From positions 1 to 64,000 of the forward strand of contig JAUXRG010000078.1 of assembly GCA_030681795.1 (NCBI GenBank): DNA of 64,000 bases, read 5' to 3'. The notes below the pieces were generated by a model. It had not been told where the DNA came from. It was given only the letters and a program-made list of their open reading frames with translations, and did not search any database. A program made the position numbers and the translations under genes. Shown one piece after another: positions 50,760 through 60,293 of the stretch (the first letter of the stretch is position 1; each line of letters begins with the position of its first letter). This DNA is from Rubrivivax sp. (lineage in GTDB: Bacteria > Pseudomonadota > Gammaproteobacteria > Burkholderiales > Burkholderiaceae_C).

Positions 50760-51382
50760 ATTCGGGCACCCCGCACACGATGGTCGCAGGCCCGGCCGGG
50801 CTCATCGAGTGCGCCGTCGACGCGCCGGCCACCGCGCCGCGCGGCCTGGCGGTGCTGTGCCACCCGCATCCGCTGCACGGCGGCACCCTGAACAACAAGG
50901 TCGTGCACACGCTGGCCCGCGCCTTCGTGCAACTGGGCTACACCAGCGTGCGCTTCAACTTCCGCGGCATCGGCCTCTCGCAAGGGTCCTGGGGCGAAGG
51001 TGAAGGCGAGATCGACGACGCCCTGGCCGTCATCGCCGCGCACCGCAGCCCCGGCCAGGCCCTGGTGCTCGGCGGCTTCTCCTTCGGCGGCTACGTGGCC
51101 TCGCAGGCGGCGGCGCGGTTGGCCGAGGGCGAACGCGCCCAGCGCATCGTGCTCGTTGCTCCGGCGGTGCAGAGCTTCCCGGTCGCGGCGGTGCCAGCCG
51201 ACACCCTGGTCATCCATGGCGAAGCCGACGAAATCGTGCCGCTGGCCGCGCTCTTCGACTGGGCCCGGCCGCAGGCCCTGCCCGTCACCGTGCTGCCGGG
51301 TGCAGGCCACTTCTTCCACGGCAGCGTGACCGTGCTCAAGCGCATCGTCATTGGCGCATGGGCCACGCGCGCCACCCCCTGA
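50756..51382 (+). CDS. Alpha/beta hydrolase (small dienelactone hydrolase-like)
   Basis: 208 residues. CHPHPLHGGTLNNKV near residues 35-49 is the family's first motif, the nucleophile lies in GFSFGG near 104-109, the acid in GEADEIVP near 157-164 and the His in GAGHFF near 182-187. These proteins hydrolyse small esters. It is translationally coupled to the ferredoxin-like gene and lies 40 bases before dacC. Confidence 0.87.
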   Translation: MNSGTPHTMVAGPAGLIECAVDAPATAPRGLAVLCHPHPLHGGTLNNKVVHTLARAFVQLGYTSVRFNFRGIGLSQGSWGEGEGEIDDALAVIAAHRSPGQALVLGGFSFGGYVASQAAARLAEGERAQRIVLVAPAVQSFPVAAVPADTLVIHGEADEIVPLAALFDWARPQALPVTVLPGAGHFFHGSVTVLKRIVIGAWATRATP

Positions 51383-51422
51383 CACAGCGCGCCTTGCCCG
51401 CGCGCCAACCACCGGCTCTTCA

Positions 51423-52568
51423 ATGAAACACCTGCTCGCCCTCGTGCTCGCCGCCTTCGCGGCCGGCGCTCTTGCCCAGACACCGCAGCCGCCGGAAATC
51501 GCGGCGCGCCAGTACCTGCTCATCGACCTGGCCAGCCAGCAGGTGCTCGCCGAGCGCGACGCCGACGCCCAGGCCGAGCCGGCTTCGCTGACCAAGCTGA
51601 TGACCGCCTATCTGGTCTTCAACGCCATTCGCGACAAGAAGCTGAGCCTGGAGCAGACGCTGTCGGTTTCGCAGCGCGCCTGGAACGAGCGCAAGAGCGG
51701 CGGCTCGCTGATGTTCATCGACACCACCATGACGCCCAAAGTGAGTGAACTGCTGCGCGGGATGATCGTGCAAAGCGGCAACGACGCGGCCATCGCGCTG
51801 GCCGAAGGCGTGGGCGGCACGGTGGAGAATTTCGTCGCCATGATGAACCGCCAGGCCCAGGCCTGGGGCCTGAAGAACACGCAGTTCAAGAACGTCGCCG
51901 GCCTCACCGAGGCGGGCCACTTCAGCAGCGCGCGCGACGTCGCCACGGTGGCCGCGCACATCATCCAGGAGCACCCCGCGCACTACGCCCTGTACAGCGT
52001 GCGCGAGTACAGCTTCAACAATATCCGGCAGGACAATCGCAACCTGCTGCTCGGGCGCGATCCCACGGTGGACGGCATGAAGACCGGCTACACCGAAGCC
52101 GCCGGCTACTGCCTGGTGGCCAGCGCCCAGCGCGAGATCCCGGGCGGCAAGCGCCGGCTGCTCTCGGTGGTGATGGGCGCGGCCTCGCGCGAGGCGCGCG
52201 CCACCGAGAGCCTGAAGCTGCTCAACTGGGGCTGGCAGGCCTGGGACGCCGTGCGCCTGTTCGAGGCCGGCAAGCCCGTGGCCACCGTGCCGGTGTGGAA
52301 GGGCGACAAGCCCGAGGCCAGGCTCGGCGCCGCCGGCGGCTTGTACGTCAGCGTACCCAAGGGCGAAGGCGACAAGCTCAAGACCACGCTGGAGCGCACC
52401 GACCCCCTGCTCGCGCCGCTGACGGCCGGACAGCGCGTGGGCAGCATACGCGTGACCACCGCCGGCGGCAGCACCGTGGCCAACGTGCCGCTGGTGGTGA
52501 TGGAGCCCGTGGGCCTGGCCGGTATCTTCGGCCGCGCCTGGGACGCCATCCGGCTGTGGATCAAGTGA
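51423..52568 (+). CDS. dacC: D-alanyl-D-alanine carboxypeptidase (PBP5/6 family)
   Basis: 381 residues with a signal peptide cut near ALAQT. Active-site motifs are Ser55-Leu-Thr-Lys58, Ser118-Gly-Asn120 and Lys220-Thr-Gly222. It trims the terminal D-Ala from peptidoglycan pentapeptides. The C-terminal domain ends in an amphipathic helix (FGRAWDAIRLWIK) that anchors it to the inner membrane. It precedes the D-amino acid aminotransferase by 63 bases, an arrangement conserved in Comamonadaceae. Confidence 0.94.
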   Translation: MKHLLALVLAAFAAGALAQTPQPPEIAARQYLLIDLASQQVLAERDADAQAEPASLTKLMTAYLVFNAIRDKKLSLEQTLSVSQRAWNERKSGGSLMFIDTTMTPKVSELLRGMIVQSGNDAAIALAEGVGGTVENFVAMMNRQAQAWGLKNTQFKNVAGLTEAGHFSSARDVATVAAHIIQEHPAHYALYSVREYSFNNIRQDNRNLLLGRDPTVDGMKTGYTEAAGYCLVASAQREIPGGKRRLLSVVMGAASREARATESLKLLNWGWQAWDAVRLFEAGKPVATVPVWKGDKPEARLGAAGGLYVSVPKGEGDKLKTTLERTDPLLAPLTAGQRVGSIRVTTAGGSTVANVPLVVMEPVGLAGIFGRAWDAIRLWIK

Positions 52569-52631
52569 CCTGCGTTTGCGCCACACCCCTGGGTCGCGTG
52601 ACACACTACCCCGACTGTCTGAAAGGCTGCG

Positions 52632-53510
52632 ATGAACGATGCCCTGTGCTTCCTGAATGGTGAATACCTGCCGCTGTCGCAGGCCAAGGTCAGCGTGCTC
52701 GATCGCGGCTTCGTCTTCGGCGACGGCATCTACGACGTCGTGCCCGTCTATGGCCAGCGCCTGTTCCGGTTCGACGAGCACCTGGCACGGCTGCAGCGCT
52801 CGCTGACCAAGGTGCGCATCACCAACCCGGCGCCCCGCGAAGAATGGCTGGCGCGCTGCCGCCACCTGGTGGCCGCGACGGCCGCGTCCACCGGCGCCGC
52901 CGACCAGGTGGTCTACATCCAGGTCACGCGCGGCGTCGCCCCGCGCGACCATGTCATGCCGGTCGGGATCACGCCCACGGTATTCATGATGGCCCACCCG
53001 ATGAAGCCGCCCACCGCCGAGCAGCGCCACCAGGGCGTGGCCTGCATCACGGCGCGCGACTTCCGCTGGGAGCGCGGCGACATCAAGAGCATCAGCCTGC
53101 TGGGCAATGTGCTGGCACGGCAGATGTCGGCCGACCGCGGCGCGCTGGAGACCATCATGTTCCGCGACGGCTTCCTCACCGAGGCCGCGGCGAGCAACGT
53201 CTGGATCGTGCACGAAGGCGCACTGCTCGGCCCACCCAAGAGCGAGCACGTGCTCGAAGGCATACGCGTGGAGCTGCTGCGCGAGCTTTGCGCGGACTGC
53301 GGCATCGCCTACAACCTGCGTCCCATCCCCGAGGCCGACGTGCTCGCCGCCGACGAGGTGCTGCTGAGCTCGGCCACCAAGGAGCTGCTCCCGGTGACCA
53401 AGCTCGACGGCGAAGGCGTGGGCCACGGCGCGCTGCGCGGCAAGCCCGGGCCGGTATATGCCCGGCTGCACGAGGCCTACCAGCGGGCCAAGGTGACGAT
53501 GTCGATCTGA
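52632..53510 (+). CDS. dat: D-amino acid aminotransferase
   Basis: 292 residues, PLP fold type IV. The cofactor Lys is Lys152 in GDIKSISLLGNV. GFVFGDGIYD near 26-35 and FLTEAAASNVWI near 176-187 are class IV motifs. It interconverts D-alanine and D-glutamate, both needed for peptidoglycan, which suits its place next to a DD-carboxypeptidase. Its stop overlaps the start of the DUF493 gene. Confidence 0.92.
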   Translation: MNDALCFLNGEYLPLSQAKVSVLDRGFVFGDGIYDVVPVYGQRLFRFDEHLARLQRSLTKVRITNPAPREEWLARCRHLVAATAASTGAADQVVYIQVTRGVAPRDHVMPVGITPTVFMMAHPMKPPTAEQRHQGVACITARDFRWERGDIKSISLLGNVLARQMSADRGALETIMFRDGFLTEAAASNVWIVHEGALLGPPKSEHVLEGIRVELLRELCADCGIAYNLRPIPEADVLAADEVLLSSATKELLPVTKLDGEGVGHGALRGKPGPVYARLHEAYQRAKVTMSI

Positions 53511-53785
53511 TGACGACGCTGCCGCCCGCGCCCAGCCTGATCGAATACCCCTGCGCGTTTCCCATCAAGGTGATGGGCGAGCAAGTGGCTGGCTTCGAAG
53601 CCGCCATCGTGGCCGTGGCACGCCAGTTCGACCCGGCCTTCGACGCGGGCACCATCGAGCGCCGGCCGAGCAGGGCCGGCAAGTACCTGGGCCTGACCCT
53701 CACCATCACCGCCACCAGCCGCGAGCAGCTCGACGAGCTGTACCGCACGCTATCGACACACCCGCTGGTGAAGGTCGTGCTTTAG
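53510..53785 (+). CDS. DUF493 family protein (YbeD-like)
   Basis: 91 residues with the motif YPCAFPIKVMG near 13-23 and the small alpha/beta ACT-like fold. In E. coli the homologue YbeD sits between dacA and lipB; in many Comamonadaceae lipB and lipA follow it. Here an S9 peptidase follows instead. The TGATG overlap shows coupling with dat. Function unknown. Confidence 0.88.
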   Translation: MTTLPPAPSLIEYPCAFPIKVMGEQVAGFEAAIVAVARQFDPAFDAGTIERRPSRAGKYLGLTLTITATSREQLDELYRTLSTHPLVKVVL

Positions 53786-53900
53786 CCTGGCGCTTTAGGC
53801 CGCCCTCTCGTGCCACAGGACCGCCAGCGTCTGGTCACGGCAGAATCCGCCCGATGAAGCTTGCTCGGCGCCGTCGCGCCATAGCCCTCAGGGAGGACCG

Positions 53901-55949
53901 ATGAGGCCCATCGGAGTGACGCTGGCCGGCGCGCTGCTGGCCGCGCTGGTGTTGACCACGCCGTTGCGGGCCCAGACGCCACCACCACCGCCGCCGCCGC
54001 AGCCGACGGGGCCGGCGCCCACGCCACCCGCACCCGTGGAAGCCTTCTTCCGCAACGCGCAACTCCAGAAGGCCGAGCTGTCGCCCTCGGGCCGCCTCCT
54101 GGCCGTGATCTACAACCCGGGCAAGGTGCGCAACAGCCTGGCTGTATTCGACCTGGCCACCCCCGGGAAGATCACCCTGGCCGCGCGATTCCCCGATGCC
54201 GACGTGAACCACTTCGAGTGGGTCAACGACGAGCGGCTGGTCTTCGACGTCATCGAACTCGATCGCGGCGGCGCCGACCAGTCGTTCGGCCCCGGCCTGT
54301 TCAGCGTCAGGCCCGACGGCTCCGAGCTGCGCCGCCTGGTCCATGTGAAGCGCAGGGTGGTGACCGAAGCATCGGCCATCCCCGACCGCACCCTGGCACC
54401 CAACCACCGCTTGCTGCACGTGCCGGCGGGCCCGGGTGACGAGGTCATCGTCGGTGAGCACCAGCGCGACGTCCGCGGCAACCTGCAGGCCGTGGTGGTC
54501 AAGCGCCTGAATGTGGTGACAGGCCGTGCGAGTTCGCTGTCGCAAGGCATGCCGCGCCACGCCACCGGGTGGCTGTTCGACGCGGCGGGCGAACCGCGCA
54601 CGGCCGTCGAGCGGCGCGACGGCCGCGTGCGCATCCACTGGCGCGGCCCGGGGCAAGACACCTGGGCCCTGCTGGCGGATTTCGATCACCAGGCCGTCGG
54701 CTACCTGCCGCGCTATATCGGTGCCGACGGTGAGCTCTTCGTGACCGAGAGCAACGGCCCCGCGGGGACCGCAGTGCTCAAGCGCTTCGACTTTGCCAGC
54801 GGCAAGCCGGGGGCCGAGCCCGTGGTCAGCACCCCGGGTTTCGACTTCCTGGGCGGCCCGGTGGCCGAGACGTGCGGCGCCCGCGTTCTGGGCATGCGGG
54901 TGGAGACGGACGCCGAGACCACGGTCTGGTTCGACGCGCGCATGAAGGCGGTGCAGGCCCGCATCGACGAGCGCCTGCCCGGCCACATCAACCGTCTGAG
55001 CTGCCGGCGCTGCGGCCAGGAGGACATGGTGGTGCTGGTGCGCTCCTGGAGCGACCGCGACCCCGGGCTGCTGTGGATCTGGCACGCCGACAGCAGCACC
55101 GCCCAGCCCGTGGGGCAGGTGCGGCCGGAGATCGAACCGCGCCGCATGGCCACGCTCGACCTGCACCGCATCCGCGCCCGCGACGGACGCGACCTGCCCG
55201 TCTGGGTCACCACGCCCGCGGGCGCCAAACCGCCGCAGCCGCGCGCGGCCGTGGTACTGGTGCACGGCGGGCCCTGGCTGAGAGGCGGCCACTGGCGCTG
55301 GAACGACAACGCGCAGTTCCTGGCTTCGCGCGGCTACGTCGTCATCGAGCCCGAATTCCGCGGCAGCCGCGGCTATGGCGTCGAGCACCTGCGAGCCGGC
55401 TTCAGGCAATGGGGCCGCACCATGCAGGACGACGTGGCCGATGCCGTATTGTGGGCGGCCAAGAGCGGCGCCATCGACCCCCGGCGCGTCTGCATCGCCG
55501 GCGCCAGCTACGGCGGCTATGCCACCCTGATGGGCCTGGCGCGCCACGCCGAGCTCTACCGCTGTGGTGTCGCCTGGCTCGGGGTGTCCGACCCGCGGCT
55601 GCTGTTCGACACCTCGTCCTGGCGCAGTGACATGAGCGACGAGGCCGCTCGCTATACCTTGCCGGTGATGATCGGCGACCCCGTCGCGGACGCCGAGCGG
55701 CTGGCCGAAGTGACGCCGCTCGAACAGGCCGCGCGCATCAAGGCCCCCTTGGTGCTGGCCTATGGCCGGCTGGACCGCCGCGTGCCACTCGAGCACGGCG
55801 AGAAGATGCGCGCGGCACTGCGCGCTGCAGGCCACGAACCGGAGTGGGTGGTCTATGAGGGCGAAGGCCATGGCTGGCAGCTCGAGGACACGCGCTTCGA
55901 CTTCGCGCGGCGCATGGAGCGTTTCCTGGCGCAGCATCTGCGCGACTAG
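53901..55949 (+). CDS. Exported prolyl oligopeptidase/dipeptidyl peptidase family protein (S9)
   Basis: 682 residues. Signal peptide (cut near LRAQT), then a poly-Pro linker (about 25-45), a beta-propeller-like domain (about 50-420) and a hydrolase domain. The triad is Ser536 in GASYGG, Asp625 in GRLDRR and His657 in EGHGWQ. HGGPWLRG near 454-461 is the oxyanion motif. A short Cys pair (CRRC, near 372-375) is unusual for a periplasmic propeller. It is a distant relative of the S9 lipoprotein at 7 kb; the two are not duplicates. Confidence 0.9.
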   Translation: MRPIGVTLAGALLAALVLTTPLRAQTPPPPPPPQPTGPAPTPPAPVEAFFRNAQLQKAELSPSGRLLAVIYNPGKVRNSLAVFDLATPGKITLAARFPDADVNHFEWVNDERLVFDVIELDRGGADQSFGPGLFSVRPDGSELRRLVHVKRRVVTEASAIPDRTLAPNHRLLHVPAGPGDEVIVGEHQRDVRGNLQAVVVKRLNVVTGRASSLSQGMPRHATGWLFDAAGEPRTAVERRDGRVRIHWRGPGQDTWALLADFDHQAVGYLPRYIGADGELFVTESNGPAGTAVLKRFDFASGKPGAEPVVSTPGFDFLGGPVAETCGARVLGMRVETDAETTVWFDARMKAVQARIDERLPGHINRLSCRRCGQEDMVVLVRSWSDRDPGLLWIWHADSSTAQPVGQVRPEIEPRRMATLDLHRIRARDGRDLPVWVTTPAGAKPPQPRAAVVLVHGGPWLRGGHWRWNDNAQFLASRGYVVIEPEFRGSRGYGVEHLRAGFRQWGRTMQDDVADAVLWAAKSGAIDPRRVCIAGASYGGYATLMGLARHAELYRCGVAWLGVSDPRLLFDTSSWRSDMSDEAARYTLPVMIGDPVADAERLAEVTPLEQAARIKAPLVLAYGRLDRRVPLEHGEKMRAALRAAGHEPEWVVYEGEGHGWQLEDTRFDFARRMERFLAQHLRD

Positions 55950-55983
55950 CCCCGGGCGCCGCCGCCCATGGTGAAATCCCCCC

Positions 55984-57054
55984 ATGGCCAGTCGACCGAA
56001 GATCAGCGTTTCACCGCGTGCGCCCGCCCGCGACCCCCAGAGGCCGCGGGTGCGCGGCGGCCCGCCTCCGCGGCCCGCGGCAGGGGCCCCCGCAGCCCCG
56101 GCGGCCCGCCCTGCGGCGCCGGCCGATCGCCGTCCCCCGCGGCCTGCGGCACCCCCCGACCGCCGTCCCTCGCGGCCTGCGGCCAGGCCGCCCGCTCCCA
56201 CGCCCGCTCCAACACCTGCTCGGCGCGAGCCGGCGCGCCCGTCGCGGCCTGCGCCCGGGGCGCCCCCCAGGTCGCAACGGCCACCCGAGCGCGGCGCAGC
56301 GCCCCCGGTGGCCCCTGAAGGCGCCCGCGTCGCCAAGCTCATCACCGAGCGCGGCATGGCCTCGCGCCGCGAGGCCGACGAATGGATCGCCGCCGGCTGG
56401 GTGCGCGTGAACGGGCGCCTGGCCGTGCTCGGCCAGCGCGCCGCGGCCGACGCCGTCATCGAGATCGACCCCCGGGCCCACGCCGAGCAGGCGCGCAGCG
56501 TGACGGTCCTGCTGAACAAGCCCGTCGGCTATGTCAGCGGCCAGGCCGAGGACGGCTACGAGCCCGCCAGCGTGCTCGTCACGCCCGCCAACCGCTGGTC
56601 GGGGGATGCCTCGCGCATCGAATTCCGCCCCGCCCACCTGCGCCACCTCGCGCCCGCCGGGCGACTGGATATCGATTCGACGGGCCTGCTCGTGCTCACG
56701 CAGGACGGGCGCGTGGCCAAGCGCCTGATCGGCGACGAGACGCGCGTGGAAAAGGAATATCTGGTGCGCGTGGCCACCACCCGCGAGGGCGGGCTGCCGG
56801 AGACCGACCTCGATCGCCTGCGCCACGGCATGGAACTCGACGGCGTGGTGCTGCGGCCGGCGCAGGTGAGCTGGCAGAACGAAGAGCAGCTGCGCATCGT
56901 GCTGCGCGAAGGCCGCAAGCGCCAGATTCGCCGCATGTGCGAGCTCGTGGGCCTGACGGTGCTGGGGCTCAAGCGCGTGCGCATCGGCAGCGTCTCGCTG
57001 GGGCCTCTGCCCGTGGGCCAGTGGCGCTACCTGCGCGACGACGAGCGGTTCTGA
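55984..57054 (+). CDS. RluB/RluF-type rRNA pseudouridine synthase
   Basis: 356 residues. The N-terminal 110 residues are a Pro/Arg/Ala-rich disordered extension, then an S4 RNA-binding domain (about 113-165) and the RsuA/RluB catalytic domain with Asp229 in AGRLDID. KEYLVRV near 258-264 is the second family motif. It isomerises a uridine in 23S rRNA; the exact site cannot be told. The basic tail may aid RNA binding. Confidence 0.9.
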   Translation: MASRPKISVSPRAPARDPQRPRVRGGPPPRPAAGAPAAPAARPAAPADRRPPRPAAPPDRRPSRPAARPPAPTPAPTPARREPARPSRPAPGAPPRSQRPPERGAAPPVAPEGARVAKLITERGMASRREADEWIAAGWVRVNGRLAVLGQRAAADAVIEIDPRAHAEQARSVTVLLNKPVGYVSGQAEDGYEPASVLVTPANRWSGDASRIEFRPAHLRHLAPAGRLDIDSTGLLVLTQDGRVAKRLIGDETRVEKEYLVRVATTREGGLPETDLDRLRHGMELDGVVLRPAQVSWQNEEQLRIVLREGRKRQIRRMCELVGLTVLGLKRVRIGSVSLGPLPVGQWRYLRDDERF

Positions 57055-57105
57055 GCCCGGGGTACGGCCCGCGGCCGTGCGCGATGGGCCTGTTAACCTC
57101 GACCC

Positions 57106-58338
57106 ATGACGCCCACCCCGAACGCCACGGTGGTGCCGCCGACCCAAGCCGCCCCCGGGGTGTCGCACGGCGTGGTGGCGCTGGCGCTGTCGCTGCTGCT
57201 GGGCTTGCAGCCCCTCACCACCGATGTCTACCTGCCGGCGCTGCCGATGCTCACGAGGGCCCTGGGGGCATCGATGCCGGCGGCGCAGCTCACGATGTCG
57301 GCGCTGATCCTGGCCTTCGGCGTCGCGCAGATGTTCTGGGGCCCGGTGGCCGATCGCATCGGCCGGCGTCCCGTGCTGCTGGCCGGGCTGGCGCTGTACG
57401 CGCTGGCCAGCGTGGGCTGCGTGCTGGCCGACAGCATAGGCACGCTGGTGGGCTGGCGCATGGTGCAGGGCGCGGCCATGTCGGCCGGCGTGGTTTGCGC
57501 GCGCGCCATCGTGCGCGATCTGTACGAGCCGCTGGAAGGCGCGCAGGTGATGGCGCTGGCGCTGTCGGGGCTGGGCGTCATCGCGCTGGCCGGGCCGCTG
57601 ACCGGCGGCCTGGCCGCGGCCGCCTGGGGCTGGCGTGGGCCGCTGGCGGTGGTCGCCGTGGCCGGCGCGCTGACGCTCGCCTTCATCGCCTGGCGACTGC
57701 CTGAGACGCTGTCGCACAAGAACCCGCGCGCCACCCAATTGCGGCCGCTGGTGCGGCAGTGGGGTCAGATCGGCCGGCATCCCGCATTCGTGGCCTGGGC
57801 GGCGCTGGTGGCCTGCAGCTACGGTGGGCTGTTCACCATCCTGGCGGGGTCCTCGTTCATCTACATGGACGTGCTGGGCCTGTCGCCGGGCCCTTACGGC
57901 CTGGCCATGGCGCTGGGCTCGCTGAGCTACCTGGTCAGCACCTTCTTGTGCCGGCGCTGGATCTCGAGCCTGGGCATGGCCGGCGCCGTGCGGCGCGGCG
58001 CCTGGTTCACGCTGGCCGGCGGTGCCTCCATCGCCGCGCTGGCCGCGCTGGGTGTGCAAGGCCTGTGGGCGGTGCTGTTGCCGCACTGCCTGTTCCTCTT
58101 CGGCCACGGCATCCTGCAGCCCTGCGGCCAGGCGGGCGTGGTGGCGCCGTTTCCGCGCGCGGCGGGCACAGCGTCCGCACTCGCCGGGCTGGCGCTGGCT
58201 GGGGTCGCTTTCGGCGTGGGGCGCTGGCTCGGCGTGGCGCTGGACGGCAGCGTGCGCCCCTTGGCCTACGGCGTGGCCTTCTGGGCCGCAATGACCTGCA
58301 CCGTGGCCTGGACCCTGGTGCAGCGGCACGCCCGATGA
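57106..58338 (+). CDS. Bcr/CflA family multidrug efflux transporter
   Basis: 410 residues with 12 predicted helices, major facilitator superfamily. [10 protein letters not shown] near residues 38-47 and the [12 protein letters not shown] loop near 83-94 are typical of DHA1 drug/proton antiporters, and [16 protein letters not shown] near 188-203 closes the first half. It may expel drugs or sulfonamides. Its stop overlaps miaA by four bases, a coupling that is odd because mutL often occupies this place. Confidence 0.88.
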   Translation: MTPTPNATVVPPTQAAPGVSHGVVALALSLLLGLQPLTTDVYLPALPMLTRALGASMPAAQLTMSALILAFGVAQMFWGPVADRIGRRPVLLAGLALYALASVGCVLADSIGTLVGWRMVQGAAMSAGVVCARAIVRDLYEPLEGAQVMALALSGLGVIALAGPLTGGLAAAAWGWRGPLAVVAVAGALTLAFIAWRLPETLSHKNPRATQLRPLVRQWGQIGRHPAFVAWAALVACSYGGLFTILAGSSFIYMDVLGLSPGPYGLAMALGSLSYLVSTFLCRRWISSLGMAGAVRRGAWFTLAGGASIAALAALGVQGLWAVLLPHCLFLFGHGILQPCGQAGVVAPFPRAAGTASALAGLALAGVAFGVGRWLGVALDGSVRPLAYGVAFWAAMTCTVAWTLVQRHAR

Positions 58339-59273
58339 AGGTGGAGGCGCTGTGCCTGACCGGCCCCACGGCGGCGGGCAAGACCGCGGTGGCGCTGGCG
58401 TTGGCCGAGCGCTTGCCGCTGGAGATCGTCAGCGTCGATTCGGCGCTGGTCTATCGCGGCATGGACATCGGTACCGCCAAGCCCAGTGCGGCCGAACGGG
58501 CGGCCGTGCCCCATCACCTGATCGACATCCTCGACGCCAGCCAGGCTTACTCGGCGGCGCGTTTCGTGGCCGATGCGCGCCGGCTCATGGCCGAAATCAA
58601 GTCGCGCGGCCGCGTGCCCCTGCTGGTGGGCGGCACCATGCTGTACTTCAAGGCCTTGCGCGACGGGCTCGATGCCCTGCCCGGGGCCGACGCCGCCCTG
58701 CGCGCCGAGCTCGAGGCCGAGGCGGCAGCCCAGGGCTGGCCGGCGCTGCATGCCGAGCTGGCGCGCGTGGACCCGGTCACCGCAGCGCGCCTGGCACCCG
58801 CCGATGCCCAGCGCATCCAGCGCGCGCTGGAGGTCTGGCGGCTGACCGGCCGGCCGCTTTCGGCCTGGCATGGCACAGGGCCGCGCCACGACAGCGAGGC
58901 CCCTGCCTTGCCGCTGGTGTCGCTCGAACCCGCGTCGCGCGCCTGGCTGCACGAGCGCATCGCTCGGCGCTTCGACGCCATGCTCGAGGCCGGGCTGCTC
59001 GACGAAGTGCGCTCGCTGCGCGAGCGCGGCGACCTGCATGCCGGCTTGCCGGCCATGCGCTGCGTGGGCTACCGCCAGGCCTGGGCGGCACTCGAGCGAG
59101 GCCAGACCGAAGGCTTGCGCGAGACCACCCTCGCGGCCACGCGACAACTCGCCAAACGGCAGCTCACCTGGCTGCGCTCGATGACGCCGCGCACCGTCAT
59201 CGAAAGCGACGCCCCGGACGCCTTGCCGCGGGCGATCGAGGCCCTGCGGATGCGGGCGCGCGACCTTGCGTAG
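58335..59273 (+). CDS. miaA: tRNA dimethylallyltransferase MiaA
   Basis: 312 residues. MiaA puts a dimethylallyl group on A37 of tRNAs reading UNN codons. The P-loop GPTAAGKT lies at 10-17, [18 protein letters not shown] near 33-50 and [11 protein letters not shown] near 98-108. The start at 58335 overlaps the efflux gene stop. The 237 bases after it hold a CGGTGGG/CCCACCG hairpin without a T-run (59299-59314) and the tonB promoter area. Confidence 0.95.
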   Translation: MKVEALCLTGPTAAGKTAVALALAERLPLEIVSVDSALVYRGMDIGTAKPSAAERAAVPHHLIDILDASQAYSAARFVADARRLMAEIKSRGRVPLLVGGTMLYFKALRDGLDALPGADAALRAELEAEAAAQGWPALHAELARVDPVTAARLAPADAQRIQRALEVWRLTGRPLSAWHGTGPRHDSEAPALPLVSLEPASRAWLHERIARRFDAMLEAGLLDEVRSLRERGDLHAGLPAMRCVGYRQAWAALERGQTEGLRETTLAATRQLAKRQLTWLRSMTPRTVIESDAPDALPRAIEALRMRARDLA

Positions 59274-59510
59274 CGGACTTCACCGCGGGTGCACGGCACG
59301 GTGGGCACCCACCGGCCGAAGGGAAGCGCTTTCCAAGGCAGGGCCTGGGGACACCCACCTGGATAGGGTGACGCACCGACAAGAATGGGTCACGCTTCGC
59401 GCTATAGTCGCCGGCCATCGCCGCATCAGGCCATGGCGGCTCACAAGGCCGAGTTTCGAAGAACAGGGCGCCCTGCATTGAACAAGTTCAGGGGCCGGTT
59501 GGAGGATTGA

Positions 59511-60209
59511 GTGGATTTCGCCCAAGAGCAACGCAACACGGGCAGTCATGTGGTGGGCTTCGGCACCGTGCTGGCCCTGCATCTGCTGCTCGGGTGGGCT
59601 TTGATGAACGGCCTGGCGCAGCGCCTGGTGGACGTGATCAAGGCCCCGATCGAGACCAAGATCATCGAGGAGGTCAAGCCGCCGCCGCCGCCCCCGCCCG
59701 AGAACCTGCCGCCGCCGCCCAAGTTCGCGCCGCCGCCGCCTTCGTTCGTGCCGCCGCCCGAGGTGCACGTGAACGCGCCGGCGATGGCCGGGCCGACCAT
59801 CACCACCACCCAGGTGGCGCCGCCACCCGCACCCGTGCATGTCTCGCCGGTGCCGGCCACCGTGGTGGCCCCGCCGGCGCCGCCAGCGCCACCGCCGCCG
59901 CGCGTGGCCGCGCAGCCGGCCATCGCCAATGTGCACGCCTGTGCGCCCAGCAGCGACGACTACCCGGCCGCCGCCAGGCGCGCCGACGCCACGGGCACCA
60001 CCCGGGTCCGTTTCCAGGTGGGTGCGGACGGCAAACTGGCCGGCGCCGAAGTCGTGCGCTCCGCGGGGGCCACCCGCGAGCACAAGATGCTCGACCGCCT
60101 GGCTGTGGCCAAACTCAGCGAGTGCAACTTCAAGCCGGGTCGCGACGAGAACGGCCGCCCGATCGGCGGCTCCTTCGAGGTCGAGTACATCTGGAAGCTG
60201 GCCGACTGA
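59511..60209 (+). CDS. tonB: Energy transducer TonB
   Basis: 232 residues, GTG start with GGAGG five bases upstream. A single N-terminal membrane helix (about 13-33) is followed by a Pro-rich spacer (about 54-130) and a C-terminal domain with YPAAARRADATGTTRVRF near 150-167. TonB transmits the proton-motive force to outer membrane receptors such as BtuB in this window. TATAGT at 59403-59408 may be the -10 element. It is the first gene of the tonB-exbB-exbD-exbD cluster. Confidence 0.93.
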   Translation: MDFAQEQRNTGSHVVGFGTVLALHLLLGWALMNGLAQRLVDVIKAPIETKIIEEVKPPPPPPPENLPPPPKFAPPPPSFVPPPEVHVNAPAMAGPTITTTQVAPPPAPVHVSPVPATVVAPPAPPAPPPPRVAAQPAIANVHACAPSSDDYPAAARRADATGTTRVRFQVGADGKLAGAEVVRSAGATREHKMLDRLAVAKLSECNFKPGRDENGRPIGGSFEVEYIWKLAD

Positions 60210-60293
60210 CCGCTTCCGAAAAGTCCCGGGTTCCCCATTTTTCCCACAAGCGTGGCCGCCGATGCTGCGCAAGCCTGTTTCACTGGAGTCACC

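Noticed and set aside
53835-56519. A long minus-strand open frame opposite the S9 peptidase
   Set aside because: It is a shadow of the peptidase, whose triad and signal peptide are intact.
59287-59314. Hairpins after miaA as a terminator
   Set aside because: GGGTGC/GCACCC and CGGTGGG/CCCACCG can form but there is no T-run, so termination is not supported.
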